From Phycisphaerae bacterium (GTDB lineage: Bacteria; Planctomycetota; Phycisphaerae; UBA1845; PWPN01), in the NCBI GenBank assembly GCA_035384605.1, contig DAOOIV010000107.1, positions 1 through 17,109 on the forward strand: a DNA stretch of 17,109 bases, in the 5' to 3' direction. Positions 1 to 7,810 of this stretch are shown here, in pieces. Numbering within the stretch: the stretch's first letter is position 1; every line of letters starts with the position of its first letter. The translations under genes and the position numbers were made by a program. Under the pieces are notes generated by a model. It was not told the DNA's origin. It saw nothing but the letters and a program-made list of their open reading frames with translations, and did no database searches.

Positions 1-80
1 GCCCTGCGGGCGAGACTTCTGTCCGGACGTGCCGGATCACGGCGGAGCCCCGGGCCGTCGACGTCGCGGTGGGAGCCGCT

Positions 81-2111
81 TCACGAACGGACCCGCCCGT
101 CGTCGGCCTCATCGCGGGCTTTGGTGCGAAGCAGGTGGAACATGTCCTTAAGGTCCCGCACACCGCCGATCAGGAACCACACCGTGACCGTCACACCCAG
201 CCCCAGCGCCAGCCAGACCAGTATTTTCCAGAAGCCCAGCCACGAGGCGTCGGTTGTCTCGCGGATGCCGCAATGGTAGATCGCACCGGCGATGAAGATA
301 CCGCCCCAGACCAGCACCCAGATGACCGAGGCCCCGTAGATCGCCTTGTCGCCGCGGGTGAACTCTTTGTTGACGCCCAGCCATTTCCAGATGCCGCTGA
401 GCGCGGCGTCGCCCTGGACAACATCTTCCGCAACGGCGTATTGCCCGCGGTGCAGCATCTTGTCGAGGTCGAAGGGCTTTCCCGGCAGGAGCAGAGACAG
501 AATCCAATATACCGCGATCGCCGTCAGGGAGATGTATAAGCACATCCACTGGCCATCCAGATACTTGCGGTCGCCCTTGCCGATGGTATTGACGAACCAC
601 TCGATCGCCGGAGACTGATACAGCACGGATTGCAGGCGGAACACCATTCCGCCGGCGCCGGCATCGGCGATCGCGAGGCGGTTCGCGACGAGCCAGATGC
701 CGCCAAGGACCACGCCGGTGATCATGGCCCCCCATGCCCCGGCCGTGGTGCCCCGGCGCGTGTAAAGACCGGAGATGATGGAACACCCGGCGCCGCCCAG
801 GTAGATCGCCCCGGTGGCGGCAAAAAACATCAGGACATAGTCGCCCAGGTCGCGGAACACCAGGCTGAACCAGAAAGCGAAGGCGGCCACTCCCAGGATA
901 GCCAGCCTCAGGCAGCGAATGTGCTGCTGGGGAGTGAGCGGCCTTTTGCGGAGTGGCAGGACGACATCCTGAATGAAAATGCTGCCCCATGAGTGCAGGT
1001 AGGCCTGATCGGTGGCCACCGCCGCCGCCAGCAGGACCGCGGCCATTGCCCCCATCAGCCCGATCGGGAGCAACCGGGCGAGAACCAGGGGAACGGTCAG
1101 CTCCGATTTCACCCGATCCGTGTGAATTCCGCTCAAAACCTGTTTCGCATTTCCCACGCTGTCGGCGAACTGCGGGCTGTTCAAGGCCGCCAACACGCAG
1201 ATGGCGAAGATCGGGATGAGCATCTGCTGGGCAATGAAGCGCCACTGTCCGAGTATGCCGGACATTCGGGCTTCGTGGGGAGTGCGAGCAGCCGCGTTGA
1301 AGCCCTGGGTTCCCTGCCAGGCCTTCCAGTGGTACACCCACCGAAAGTACTGCACCAGGAAGAACCCCATGCTGAAGCCTTTGATCTTGCTGGTATCAAA
1401 CGGATTGAGCAGGGAAGCCTGGGGCTGTGACCCGGCCAACAGAGATGTGCCGATCGTGTCCCAGCCGATGAGGTAGTAAAGCACCAGAGCCGCGACCAGG
1501 AAAACCACGAGGCAACAGATGCCCTGGACGAAGTCGGTCAACATGATGGCGATCTGCCCGCCGGCGAAGGTGAAAAACAACGCCAGACCCAGTAGCACCA
1601 TCATCACCAGCGGGAACGTCCCGATCGACAGACCCCACAGACTCACGTACTCGGGCAGGCCGCAAAAGTAGATGATCAGCCGGGCATTGATGCTCGGGAA
1701 CACACCGTAATTGACCAGCCCGGCAGCGAAGGCCACGAAGCCGGTGAACACGCGAAACCGGCGGCTGTAGCGCATTTCCAGGAACTGGGCCATAGTCAGG
1801 GCTCGGGTCTGGCGGTAGCGGTACAGGACCCACCCGGACATAGCCAGGATAAACACCAGCGGCCACTCGGCCACCTTCCACCACAGCCCGGTGAACCCGC
1901 TGTTGGTATAGAGCTGCCACAGGGCCACGATCGTGACCGCGCCAAGCTCCGCCCCGCCGGAGGAGATACAGATCAGGTATCGTCCGCCGCAGCGGTTGGC
2001 CGCGAGGAAGTCGCTGACCCCGCGCATGTAGCGCCTGGTGAACTGGGCGGTGAGAATGAGAAAGGCAACCAGAGACAGAACGATCGCCCAGTCGACCCAG
2101 TGCAGGTTCAT
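81..2111 (-). CDS. Sodium:solute symporter family protein (long form, 676 aa)
   Basis: Integral membrane transporter of the solute:sodium symporter (SSS) family, expected to import a sugar, sugar acid or similar solute with Na+. The sequence shows a short N-terminus leading straight into a first membrane segment (WAIVLSLVAFLILTAQF), then about 14-15 hydrophobic segments. The early 'SDFLAANR' loop and the 'FLEMRYSRRFR' loop are typical of the family. At 676 aa it is longer than the usual 450-550 aa. The extra C-terminal part (about residues 550-660) carries a 'KMLHRGQYA' stretch and two more membrane segments, a layout I associate with planctomycete and verrucomicrobial SSS proteins. The start at 2111 is supported by a GAGGTG ribosome site 7 nt upstream. 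It is the last gene of a leftward run behind the short-chain dehydrogenase, 103 bp away. The substrate cannot be read from the sequence. Confidence 0.93.
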   Translation of the reverse strand: MNLHWVDWAIVLSLVAFLILTAQFTRRYMRGVSDFLAANRCGGRYLICISSGGAELGAVTIVALWQLYTNSGFTGLWWKVAEWPLVFILAMSGWVLYRYRQTRALTMAQFLEMRYSRRFRVFTGFVAFAAGLVNYGVFPSINARLIIYFCGLPEYVSLWGLSIGTFPLVMMVLLGLALFFTFAGGQIAIMLTDFVQGICCLVVFLVAALVLYYLIGWDTIGTSLLAGSQPQASLLNPFDTSKIKGFSMGFFLVQYFRWVYHWKAWQGTQGFNAAARTPHEARMSGILGQWRFIAQQMLIPIFAICVLAALNSPQFADSVGNAKQVLSGIHTDRVKSELTVPLVLARLLPIGLMGAMAAVLLAAAVATDQAYLHSWGSIFIQDVVLPLRKRPLTPQQHIRCLRLAILGVAAFAFWFSLVFRDLGDYVLMFFAATGAIYLGGAGCSIISGLYTRRGTTAGAWGAMITGVVLGGIWLVANRLAIADAGAGGMVFRLQSVLYQSPAIEWFVNTIGKGDRKYLDGQWMCLYISLTAIAVYWILSLLLPGKPFDLDKMLHRGQYAVAEDVVQGDAALSGIWKWLGVNKEFTRGDKAIYGASVIWVLVWGGIFIAGAIYHCGIRETTDASWLGFWKILVWLALGLGVTVTVWFLIGGVRDLKDMFHLLRTKARDEADDGRVRS

Positions 2112-2162
2112 AAGGGCACCTCAGGCGACGTGCCGAGTTGCGTCAAGCCGAAACACATTCGC

Positions 2163-2206
2163 GCACCGGCGAGCAGCCGCCGGTGGCACCCCGTGCCGGT
2201 GCTCCT
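2163..2206 (-). repeat. Hairpin cluster between the dehydrogenase and symporter genes
   Basis: Two adjacent perfect hairpins: CACCGGCG/CGCCGGTG (2164-2171 with 2178-2185, 6-nt loop) and GGCAC/GTGCC (2185-2189 with 2193-2197, 3-nt loop). The outer segments GCACCGGC (2163-2170) and GCCGGTGC (2195-2202) are also fully complementary over 8 bp, so a competing fold exists. No T-run follows on the minus strand, so this is not a classical intrinsic terminator. It may stabilise the upstream message, reduce read-through, or be a REP-like repeat. The part at 2193-2206 recurs at 4286-4299. Confidence 0.6.
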
Positions 2207-2214
2207 TTTTCAGG

Positions 2215-3027
2215 TCACCAGGCCATCCAGCCGCCGTCGACCACGATGTTCGCGCCGGTGACGTAGCTGCTCGCGTCGCTGGCCAGAAAGACCAGAGCGC
2301 CCTTGAGTTCGTGGGGTTTGCCCATGCGTTTCATCGGGCTCTTGCTGCTGAGGCGCTCGACCATCTTGGGGCTGACGTTCGGGGCCGGGAACGGGCCGGG
2401 GCTCAAGACATTGACTCGGATGCCGTCGCCCACCCAATAGACCGCCATATGCCGGCTCATGGACAGAATTCCGCCCTTGAGGCAGTGATACGCGACCGGG
2501 CTGCACATCGGCACGTCGCTATAGGCATCCGGGTATGACCCGACGATGCCGTACATCGAGCCGATGTTGATGATGCTGCCTTTGCCTTTCCGGTCGACAA
2601 CGTGTTGTCGCATCGCCCGGCTCAGGAGGAACACACCGGTAGCGTTCTGGAGTTGGCGGGTAAACTGCTCGCCGCTGACCGTTCGCCAATCCGAGGTGAC
2701 CCGTTCGTAGCCGGAATTGACCAGGATGTCGACCTTGCCTGCCTGCTTCACCGCGTCGGCCATGCAGTTGTCGATGGACTTGGCGTCCATGTAGTCGAGC
2801 TCGGTAACATAGTGTCTGGCGTTGCCGACGACCGGCAGCGACTTGGCCACTTCCTGGGCTTTTTCTCTGGCCGCGGGGATGTCGGCGCAGACCACGCCGG
2901 CGCCGGCCTCGGCCAGGGCCCGGCACATCGACTGAACGAGCCAGCCACAGGCTCCGGTGATCAATGCGACCTTGCCGCTGAGATTGAACATTTCCTGGAT
3001 CGTCGGTTCTTGTGGGGTATCGCTCAT
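2215..3027 (-). CDS. Short-chain dehydrogenase/reductase (SDR), 270 aa
   Basis: Cytoplasmic NAD(P)-dependent alcohol/keto dehydrogenase of the classical SDR fold. Catalytic residues are visible in order: N128, S157 (IINIGS), and Y180 with K184 (YHCLK). An acidic residue after the second strand (D49, CADIP) favours NAD(H). The C-terminal 'NVLSPGPF' and 'YVTGANIVVDGGWMAW' are typical of the family. Two motifs are odd: the glycine-rich loop is TGACGWLV (24-31) rather than TGxxxGxG, and the usual NNAG is NSGY (104-107). The ATG at 3027 was chosen because AAGGAG lies about 8 nt upstream; a further 16 codons are open upstream but have no ribosome site. It lies between the Gfo/Idh gene and the symporter on the same strand, so it probably oxidises the imported solute or a breakdown product. 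Substrate unknown. Confidence 0.93.
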   Translation of the reverse strand: MSDTPQEPTIQEMFNLSGKVALITGACGWLVQSMCRALAEAGAGVVCADIPAAREKAQEVAKSLPVVGNARHYVTELDYMDAKSIDNCMADAVKQAGKVDILVNSGYERVTSDWRTVSGEQFTRQLQNATGVFLLSRAMRQHVVDRKGKGSIINIGSMYGIVGSYPDAYSDVPMCSPVAYHCLKGGILSMSRHMAVYWVGDGIRVNVLSPGPFPAPNVSPKMVERLSSKSPMKRMGKPHELKGALVFLASDASSYVTGANIVVDGGWMAW

Positions 3028-3055
3028 TGCATCGGCTCCTTCGTGTCTCGAGGAC

Positions 3056-3180
3056 CCGAATGAGGAGAAAACCAAGAGGCGCAGTCAGTGATCCGTTGTC
3101 AGTCGGGAGTCAGAGGCACATCGTGACTCTTGAATCGAACACCGGTAACCCGTCACTGACGACTTGCCTTCCTCATTCGG
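3056..3180. repeat. 125-bp nested imperfect inverted repeat
   Basis: Three complementary blocks occur in mirrored order. CCGAATGAGGA (3056-3066) pairs with TCCTCATTCGG (3170-3180). GTCAGTGA (3084-3091) pairs with TCACTGAC (3153-3160). GAGTCA (3107-3112) pairs with TGACTC (3124-3129). The segments between blocks differ in length on the two sides (17 against 9 nt, and 15 against 23 nt), so it is a diverged long palindrome, not a simple terminator. GTCAGT/AGTCAG motifs recur within it. It fills most of the gap between the Gfo/Idh stop and the SDR start. A MITE-like or REP-like element is the simplest reading; an mRNA-level role is possible. Confidence 0.6.
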
Positions 3181-3202
3181 ACTCCCTCACTCATCATTTT
3201 GT

Positions 3203-4219
3203 TCAGCTTGGCACCGCAACCAGAGGTTGCCAGTTCGGCTTGTCCGCCGCCTGAAGGACGGTCAGATTCACGCGCAGCGTCTGCAGGCCTTCCTCCAGCG
3301 TACAGGCAAAGTTTCCCTTGCCTTCTATGGCGTCCATAAAAATGTTCGCCTGGTTGACGAAAATGTCGTCCCGCTCGGTGGAGAACTGGAACTCGGTTTT
3401 CCAGCCGGCGTCCGGTTCGGCCATGGACATCCAGCGGGCGTTGTTCAGATCCCATCTGGCGGTGCCTTTCTTGCAGACGACGGTGACCGTGTTTTCGTTG
3501 GGTGCCTGGTGCTGGTTCAGGCTGTAGCAGCCCATGACCTTGTCGCCGTTCTGGCGGGTGATCACGTGAACCGTGTCCTCAACGCTCACACCTTCGAGCA
3601 CCTGGTGCCCGCAGTCGGCCATCAGTCTGCCGACCGGGCCCGCGAGGAACTCTCCGGCGTTGATTGCGTGGGTGAGCACGTCCTGGATGGCTCCGCCGCC
3701 GGTCTTGCGACTGGTGTAGTAGATTTGCCGGTACGCCGGGCGGTACTTGGGAAAATGCTGCCCCCACGTGCCGATGACCTGCACGGGTTCGCCGAATCGC
3801 CCGGAATCAATGGCCTCCTTCATCGACCGCAGGGCAGGATGCGAGCGGTAGGTGTAAGCCACCGCCGCTTTGACGCCCTTCTCCCTGGTCAGCTCCATCA
3901 GTTCCGAAATCCCGTACAACGAGAGACTGAGCGGCTTTTCGATGAAGACGTGCTTGCGTGCCTTCACCAACCTGGTCGCCATCGGAACGTGCAGGTGCGA
4001 GGGCGTGCAGATCAGGCCGATGTCAAACTTGTCGTCGTTGAGGGCCTCATCGAGTCCGGCATAGGTCTGGTTGATCCCGTATCGTTCGGCCACGGTCCTG
4101 CGAAGCTGCTCGTTGCTCTCGCAGATGGACAACTCGGCCCGGCCGGTACGCTGAAACGTTCGGGTATGGCGTTCGCCGATCGACCCTACCCCGATAATCA
4201 GAATCCGATGCTTCGCCAT
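3203..4219 (-). CDS. Gfo/Idh/MocA family oxidoreductase, 338 aa
   Basis: NAD(P)-dependent dehydrogenase of the glucose-fructose oxidoreductase/inositol dehydrogenase family, acting on a sugar, polyol or sugar derivative in the cytoplasm. The N-terminal Rossmann motif is GVGSIG (10-15). The conserved EKP motif is at 94-96, with K95 the usual catalytic lysine. The second domain has the 'TGGGAIQDVLTHAIN' segment with a D180xxxH184 pair, matching the family's GGG..D...H pattern. Length is normal for the family. The ATG at 4219 was chosen because the Rossmann strand (MAKHRILIIG) starts at once and GGAG lies about 10 nt upstream; the 35 codons open further upstream are arginine-rich and look non-coding. 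It lies 135 bp behind the HpcH/HpaI aldolase gene and 175 bp ahead of the SDR gene. The exact substrate cannot be told. Confidence 0.93.
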   Translation of the reverse strand: MAKHRILIIGVGSIGERHTRTFQRTGRAELSICESNEQLRRTVAERYGINQTYAGLDEALNDDKFDIGLICTPSHLHVPMATRLVKARKHVFIEKPLSLSLYGISELMELTREKGVKAAVAYTYRSHPALRSMKEAIDSGRFGEPVQVIGTWGQHFPKYRPAYRQIYYTSRKTGGGAIQDVLTHAINAGEFLAGPVGRLMADCGHQVLEGVSVEDTVHVITRQNGDKVMGCYSLNQHQAPNENTVTVVCKKGTARWDLNNARWMSMAEPDAGWKTEFQFSTERDDIFVNQANIFMDAIEGKGNFACTLEEGLQTLRVNLTVLQAADKPNWQPLVAVPS

Positions 4220-4276
4220 GAACAACGTTCTCCATCGCCGCCTGCCACCGGCCGCAGGGGCCGAATTCCGGGCGTG

Positions 4277-4299
4277 ACCGGCATTGTGCCGGTGCTCCT
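4277..4299 (-). repeat. Hairpin plus 14-bp block shared with the 2193-2206 region
   Basis: ACCGGCA (4277-4283) and TGCCGGT (4287-4293) form a perfect 7-bp stem with a 3-nt loop. The right arm runs on into GTGCCGGTGCTCCT (4286-4299), identical to 2193-2206 in another intergenic gap. On the minus strand the block reads AGGAGCACCGGCAC. There is no T-run, so a classical terminator is unlikely. It lies in the 135-bp gap between the aldolase stop and the Gfo/Idh start. Confidence 0.55.
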
Positions 4300-4354
4300 C
4301 AGTTCTCCGTTTGCGACTTCTCAACTCCCTGCATTGCGGTCTGCATCGTCGATC

Positions 4355-5173
4355 TCAACCTTCAATGTAACTCCTGCCGGCGGCCAGGCGATTGTCGAAA
4401 GTAAAACCGAGCGGCGAGAACTGCCGTTGGATGTTCTCGACGCCGGCTTTGAAGATGACGATGTCCGCGCTGTGGCAGAAAAACAGGGCCCCCAGGTCCA
4501 TCAACCTGCGGCAATGCTCGGTGTCGAACGCGGGCGTTCCCCACCACTTGCCAGCCTTTTCGGCCGCTTTGGCAATCTTCTTGTAAGCGTTCCAGACCTT
4601 GGGGTGATCCCACTGCCCGGGGATGCCGCTGAGGGTAGTGAAGTCGGCGGGGCCCAGGAAGAGAATATCCACGCCGGGCACCGCGGCAATCTCGTCGGCC
4701 CGGTCGACTGCCGCCTGCTCTTCGAGCTGGATGATGATGAAGGTCTCCTCATTGGCGGCCTTCATGTAGTCAGCCATGGGCACCGAGCAATACGGCATGT
4801 CGCCGTTGCCGCCGTCGAACCCTCTCTTGCCGATAGGATAGAACTTGGTCCACTTGACCAGCTCAGCGGCTTCGGCTGCGTCGTCGCATCGCGGGTACAT
4901 CAGGCCATGTGCTCCGGCTTCCAGCAGCCGGGCAAAACGCATGTATTCGCCCTTGGCCGCCCGGGCGACCACGTCGCACTTGGCGACCCGGGTCGCGCGG
5001 ATCAGCCCGTTGGCCGTCTCCACGCTGTAGTTGTGATGCTCGAGATCCATCCAGATGCCGTCCATGCCCAGCAGAGCGACCAGTTCGAAAACGGATTGGT
5101 CGGTGAAATGGCATTGGAGACACAAGGCGGGCTGTTTCCGGAGCAGTTTTGACTTGACTGTGCTTCGTCTCAT
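4355..5173 (-). CDS. HpcH/HpaI aldolase family protein, 272 aa
   Basis: Metal-dependent class II pyruvate aldolase of the HpcH/HpaI/YfaU superfamily, which cleaves 2-keto-3-deoxy sugar acids or related 4-hydroxy-2-oxo acids to pyruvate and an aldehyde. Family landmarks visible: 'GMDGIWMDLEHH' with H46; R71; 'YPRCDDAAEAAELV'; 'GKRGFDGGN'; metal-ligand E151 in 'QLEE'; and D177 in 'LGPADF'. Length is typical. The ATG at 5173 was chosen because GAGGA lies just upstream and the family's N-terminus begins here; ATGs at 5188 and 5281 lack a ribosome site. It is the first gene of the leftward run and is divergent from the GntR regulator. With the Gfo/Idh enzyme, SDR and symporter it suggests a non-phosphorylative sugar-acid route, but no dehydratase is present in the window. 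Citrate-lyase-beta-like functions are a less likely alternative. Confidence 0.9.
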   Translation of the reverse strand: MRRSTVKSKLLRKQPALCLQCHFTDQSVFELVALLGMDGIWMDLEHHNYSVETANGLIRATRVAKCDVVARAAKGEYMRFARLLEAGAHGLMYPRCDDAAEAAELVKWTKFYPIGKRGFDGGNGDMPYCSVPMADYMKAANEETFIIIQLEEQAAVDRADEIAAVPGVDILFLGPADFTTLSGIPGQWDHPKVWNAYKKIAKAAEKAGKWWGTPAFDTEHCRRLMDLGALFFCHSADIVIFKAGVENIQRQFSPLGFTFDNRLAAGRSYIEG

Positions 5174-5366
5174 GATTCCTCGGTCCATCTCAGGGGATAA
5201 GGCAAGTTCCCCAGTTCTGGCACTACACAGAGATCCGATAAAACCGGCTTCGCAGGGCCGTGCGGCGCGTTTGTGCATCAACGACCCGAGGACAATCCTG
5301 CATCACACTGACTGCCGTAAGTCACGCGGGGACAAAAACGAACAGCAAATCTGTGCAATCCCGTTG
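5174..5366. other. Divergent intergenic region upstream of the aldolase gene
   Basis: The non-coding gap between the leftward aldolase start and the rightward GntR start is 258 bp in total. The GntR side holds a clear promoter, annotated separately. On the minus side I found no convincing -35/-10 pair. A 7-mer AAACCGG at 5241-5247 matches half of the GntR-side inverted repeat at 5373-5379, which is weak evidence for a second regulator contact. Confidence 0.4.
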
Positions 5367-5395
5367 TTGACGAAACCGGGGGGTTTCTGTAAACT
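5367..5395 (+). promoter_or_regulatory. Sigma-70-type promoter of the GntR gene with an operator-like palindrome in its spacer
   Basis: TTGACG (-35, 5367-5372) and TAAACT (-10, 5390-5395) are separated by exactly 17 nt. Between them lies the perfect inverted repeat GAAACCGGGGGGTTTC (5372-5387, 6-bp arms, 4-nt centre). A protein bound there would cover the promoter, so autoregulation by the GntR protein encoded about 35 bp downstream is likely. The operator role is inferred; the sequence match is direct. Confidence 0.6.
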
Positions 5396-5431
5396 CTAAT
5401 GGCAGCGAACACTAACATAGGGAGTCGTACG

Positions 5432-6091
5432 ATGTCAATAGCCCCCCCGCAAAATGGTTCACTTCGTGACCAGGCTTACTATCGTCTGCGCCGTCTGCTG
5501 ATACTGCAACAGGTGCGTGAGGGAGAGCGGTTGCGAGAGTCACACTGGGCGGCGAAGTTGTCCGTGAACCGCACGGCCCTGCGAGAGGCATTTGCCCGAT
5601 TGGAAGCCGAAGGTTTCGTGACCAAGGGGCCGAAGACGGGTTACTTCGTCCCGGCCCTGACGAACGAAGACATTCGCGAGATTCTTGATGTCCGCCTGAT
5701 CCTGGAAGGCGGAGCCATTGAACGGATCATCGCCGCGAAGAACAACACCCCGACGCATCTGAGGGCCATGCGCGTCGCCTGCGAGCAGCTCGAGCGTCTG
5801 GTCAGGGAGGAATACATGCTGGGAGTGGCCGAGGCAGATCGCCGGTATCACGAAGCGCTGATCGAGGCGGCGGGTAACAAGCGGCTCGTGACGCTTTACC
5901 AACGGGCTCCTCTGCCGATTATCCACCCGGAAGTGATCAGCGGTCACTTGTGGGAGGTTCGCGTTCAGAAGACGCTGAACGAGCATCGTGCGATACTTGA
6001 CGCCATCCTAAAGGGCAGCGCTGAAGAGGCGAAGGCGATGCTGGGCACGCACCTGACCGAGAGAGCCATCGTTCCTCTTCACGCGGGATGA
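5432..6091 (+). CDS. GntR family transcriptional regulator (FadR/FCD type), 219 aa
   Basis: DNA-binding regulator of the GntR superfamily. The N-terminal winged helix-turn-helix spans about residues 12-74 (LRESHWAAKLSVNRTALREA, then the 'GFVTKGPKTGYFV' wing). The C-terminal all-helical FCD ligand domain (about 80-215) has the expected metal/ligand residues D136, H140, H185 and H207. Such proteins usually bind an organic acid or sugar acid and lift repression. The ATG at 5432 was chosen because GGGAG lies about 9 nt upstream; the in-frame ATG at 5399 has no ribosome site and lies next to the -10 box. It is divergent from the aldolase/oxidoreductase run and 57 bp ahead of a symporter, so both sets are candidate targets. 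FCD ligands fit with control by a sugar acid handled by the minus-strand enzymes, which is inference. Confidence 0.93.
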   Translation: MSIAPPQNGSLRDQAYYRLRRLLILQQVREGERLRESHWAAKLSVNRTALREAFARLEAEGFVTKGPKTGYFVPALTNEDIREILDVRLILEGGAIERIIAAKNNTPTHLRAMRVACEQLERLVREEYMLGVAEADRRYHEALIEAAGNKRLVTLYQRAPLPIIHPEVISGHLWEVRVQKTLNEHRAILDAILKGSAEEAKAMLGTHLTERAIVPLHAG

Positions 6092-6148
6092 CCCGCGATC
6101 GAAGTCCGATTGTCCAACCGATCCTGTCGCATCTGTCCGGAGGCCGAC

Positions 6149-7810
6149 GTGCCACAAACCGCCCCGCCTTGCCGAAAGACGCCGCTTATCGGATGCGTGA
6201 TGATCATTGGGGGGTTGGTCGTCGCCGACGCAGCCTGGGGGCAAACCGCGGCACCGGCGTCCTCGTCCGCTGCCGTGCCATACGGACTGACGACCCTGGA
6301 CTGGGGCATCATCGCCGCATACGGCGCGGGCATGTTGGGCATCGGGGTTTACTATGCCCGCCGAACGCGCAACCGGGAGGACTATCTGCTCGGCGGGCGC
6401 AGGATGCGATCGTCGTCGGTCGGCTTGTCGCTTTTCGCGACGCTGTTCAGCACCATCACCTATCTTGCGCTGCCGGGCGAGATGATCAGCAAGGGACCGG
6501 TCATTTTGTGGTCGATGATGGCCATCCCGATCGCTTACGTTCTTGTCGGTTACTTCATTATCCCGCGATTCATGGAGCAGCGGGTCACCAGCGCTTACGA
6601 GATTCTCGAGACGCGCCTGGGTGTGGGGCTGCGTCTTCTTGCGGCGATCGTGTTCCTGGTCACCCGCACTCTCTGGATGGCCCTCATTATCTACGTGACC
6701 GCCGAGAAGATCATCGTCACGATGATGGACCTGCCTCCGGACACGGCGGCGTGGGTGACGCCGGTTGTCGCGGCCGCCGTGGGCCTGCTGACCGTGGCGT
6801 ATACCAGCATGGGCGGCCTGCGGGCGGTCGTTTTGACCGACGTCATACAATCCATCATTTTGCTCGGCGGCGCCTGTCTGACGATTATTCTGATCACCGT
6901 CAAGATGGGAGGCGTCACGGCCTGGTGGCCAAGTGCCTGGTCACCCAACTGGGATCACCAGCCGTTCTTCAGCTTCGATCCAACCGTGAGGGTGACCGTG
7001 ATCGGTTCAATCCTGTTCATGACCATCTGGTGGATCGGAACGGCCGGTTCAGACCAGATGGCCATTCAGCGCTACCTCGCCACGCGCGACACGAAGACGG
7101 CCCGGCGGGTCTTTCTGGTGACCGGACTCGCCAACATTCTGATCACCACGTTGCTGGCCTGCGTAGGTTTTGCCTTGCTGGCCTTCTTTACCGCCCACCC
7201 GGACTATCTTTCCGCGGGGGCGCTGGAGACGAAGGCGGACATCGTTTTTCCGCTCTACATTATCCATCATGTGCCGCCAGGCCTGACCGGTCTGATCCTG
7301 GCCGCTCTGCTGGCCGCGGCGATGTCCAGCCTGTCTTCGGGCGTCAATTCGGCCTGTTCTGTCATCAGCGTCGACTTCATCGATCGGTTCCGCAAGGTTC
7401 CCGCCGCCGATTCCGACGCCGTGCAGGTGAAACGGATTCGGATCATTTCGTTCGTGAGCGGATTTGTGGCCGTGGTCATCAGCCTTCTGATGGGCCAGAT
7501 CAAGGGCATGAATATCATGGAGATCACGGTGCGCACGAACCACGTCTTCGTCGCGCCGCTGTTCATGCTCTTTGTCCTGGCGTTGTTCGTGCGGTTCGCC
7601 ACACCGATCGGGGCGGCCTGCGGCACGCTGGCGGGATGCGCTGTGGCGGCAGTGTTTGCCTGCACCAACAAGGTCAGTTTCCAATGGATGAGCCTGGCGG
7701 CACTGCTGGTCGACCTGCTGGTAGCCGTTCCTGTCAGTTACTGGACCTACAAGGAAAAGCCTCCTGCATCGGGCGTTTCGGCCGTCTCGCGGGACGGCGT
7801 GCGGCAATGA
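6149..7810 (+). CDS. Sodium:solute symporter with N-terminal signal-like segment, 553 aa
   Basis: Second SSS-family Na+/solute importer of the window. It begins with a basic stretch and a hydrophobic run ending near AWG-Q (about residues 9-32), which looks like a cleavable signal before the first true membrane helix (TLDWGIIAAYGAGMLGIGVYYARR). About 13 further hydrophobic segments follow. 'EDYLLGGRRM', 'FSTITYLALPGE' and 'LLAAAMSSLSSGVNSACSVISVDF' are strong family signatures. The GTG at 6149 was chosen because GGAGG ends 5 nt upstream; a TTG at 6110 is open but has no such site. It follows the GntR gene by 57 bp, and its stop overlaps an in-frame ATG of the sulfatase frame (ATGA at 7807), so it is probably cotranscribed with both. 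The substrate may be a sugar or sugar acid freed by the sulfatase, which is inference. Confidence 0.93.
   Translation: MPQTAPPCRKTPLIGCVMIIGGLVVADAAWGQTAAPASSSAAVPYGLTTLDWGIIAAYGAGMLGIGVYYARRTRNREDYLLGGRRMRSSSVGLSLFATLFSTITYLALPGEMISKGPVILWSMMAIPIAYVLVGYFIIPRFMEQRVTSAYEILETRLGVGLRLLAAIVFLVTRTLWMALIIYVTAEKIIVTMMDLPPDTAAWVTPVVAAAVGLLTVAYTSMGGLRAVVLTDVIQSIILLGGACLTIILITVKMGGVTAWWPSAWSPNWDHQPFFSFDPTVRVTVIGSILFMTIWWIGTAGSDQMAIQRYLATRDTKTARRVFLVTGLANILITTLLACVGFALLAFFTAHPDYLSAGALETKADIVFPLYIIHHVPPGLTGLILAALLAAAMSSLSSGVNSACSVISVDFIDRFRKVPAADSDAVQVKRIRIISFVSGFVAVVISLLMGQIKGMNIMEITVRTNHVFVAPLFMLFVLALFVRFATPIGAACGTLAGCAVAAVFACTNKVSFQWMSLAALLVDLLVAVPVSYWTYKEKPPASGVSAVSRDGVRQ

Noticed and set aside
1..80. 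A possible gene end at the left edge
   Set aside because: Too short to show a coding frame with any recognisable product, and no RNA gene or repeat was visible.
148..1341. A 397-codon minus-strand frame overlapping the first symporter
   Set aside because: Arg/Pro/His-rich translation without domains, wholly inside the symporter gene in another frame.
3164..5152. A 662-codon plus-strand open frame opposite the Gfo/Idh and aldolase genes
   Set aside because: It is antisense to two clear enzymes and has no recognisable domain or ribosome site. It is a shadow of codon bias on the other strand.
5211..5220. CCAGTTCTGG as a second operator near the aldolase start
   Set aside because: Only 4-bp arms and no similarity to the palindrome in the GntR promoter.
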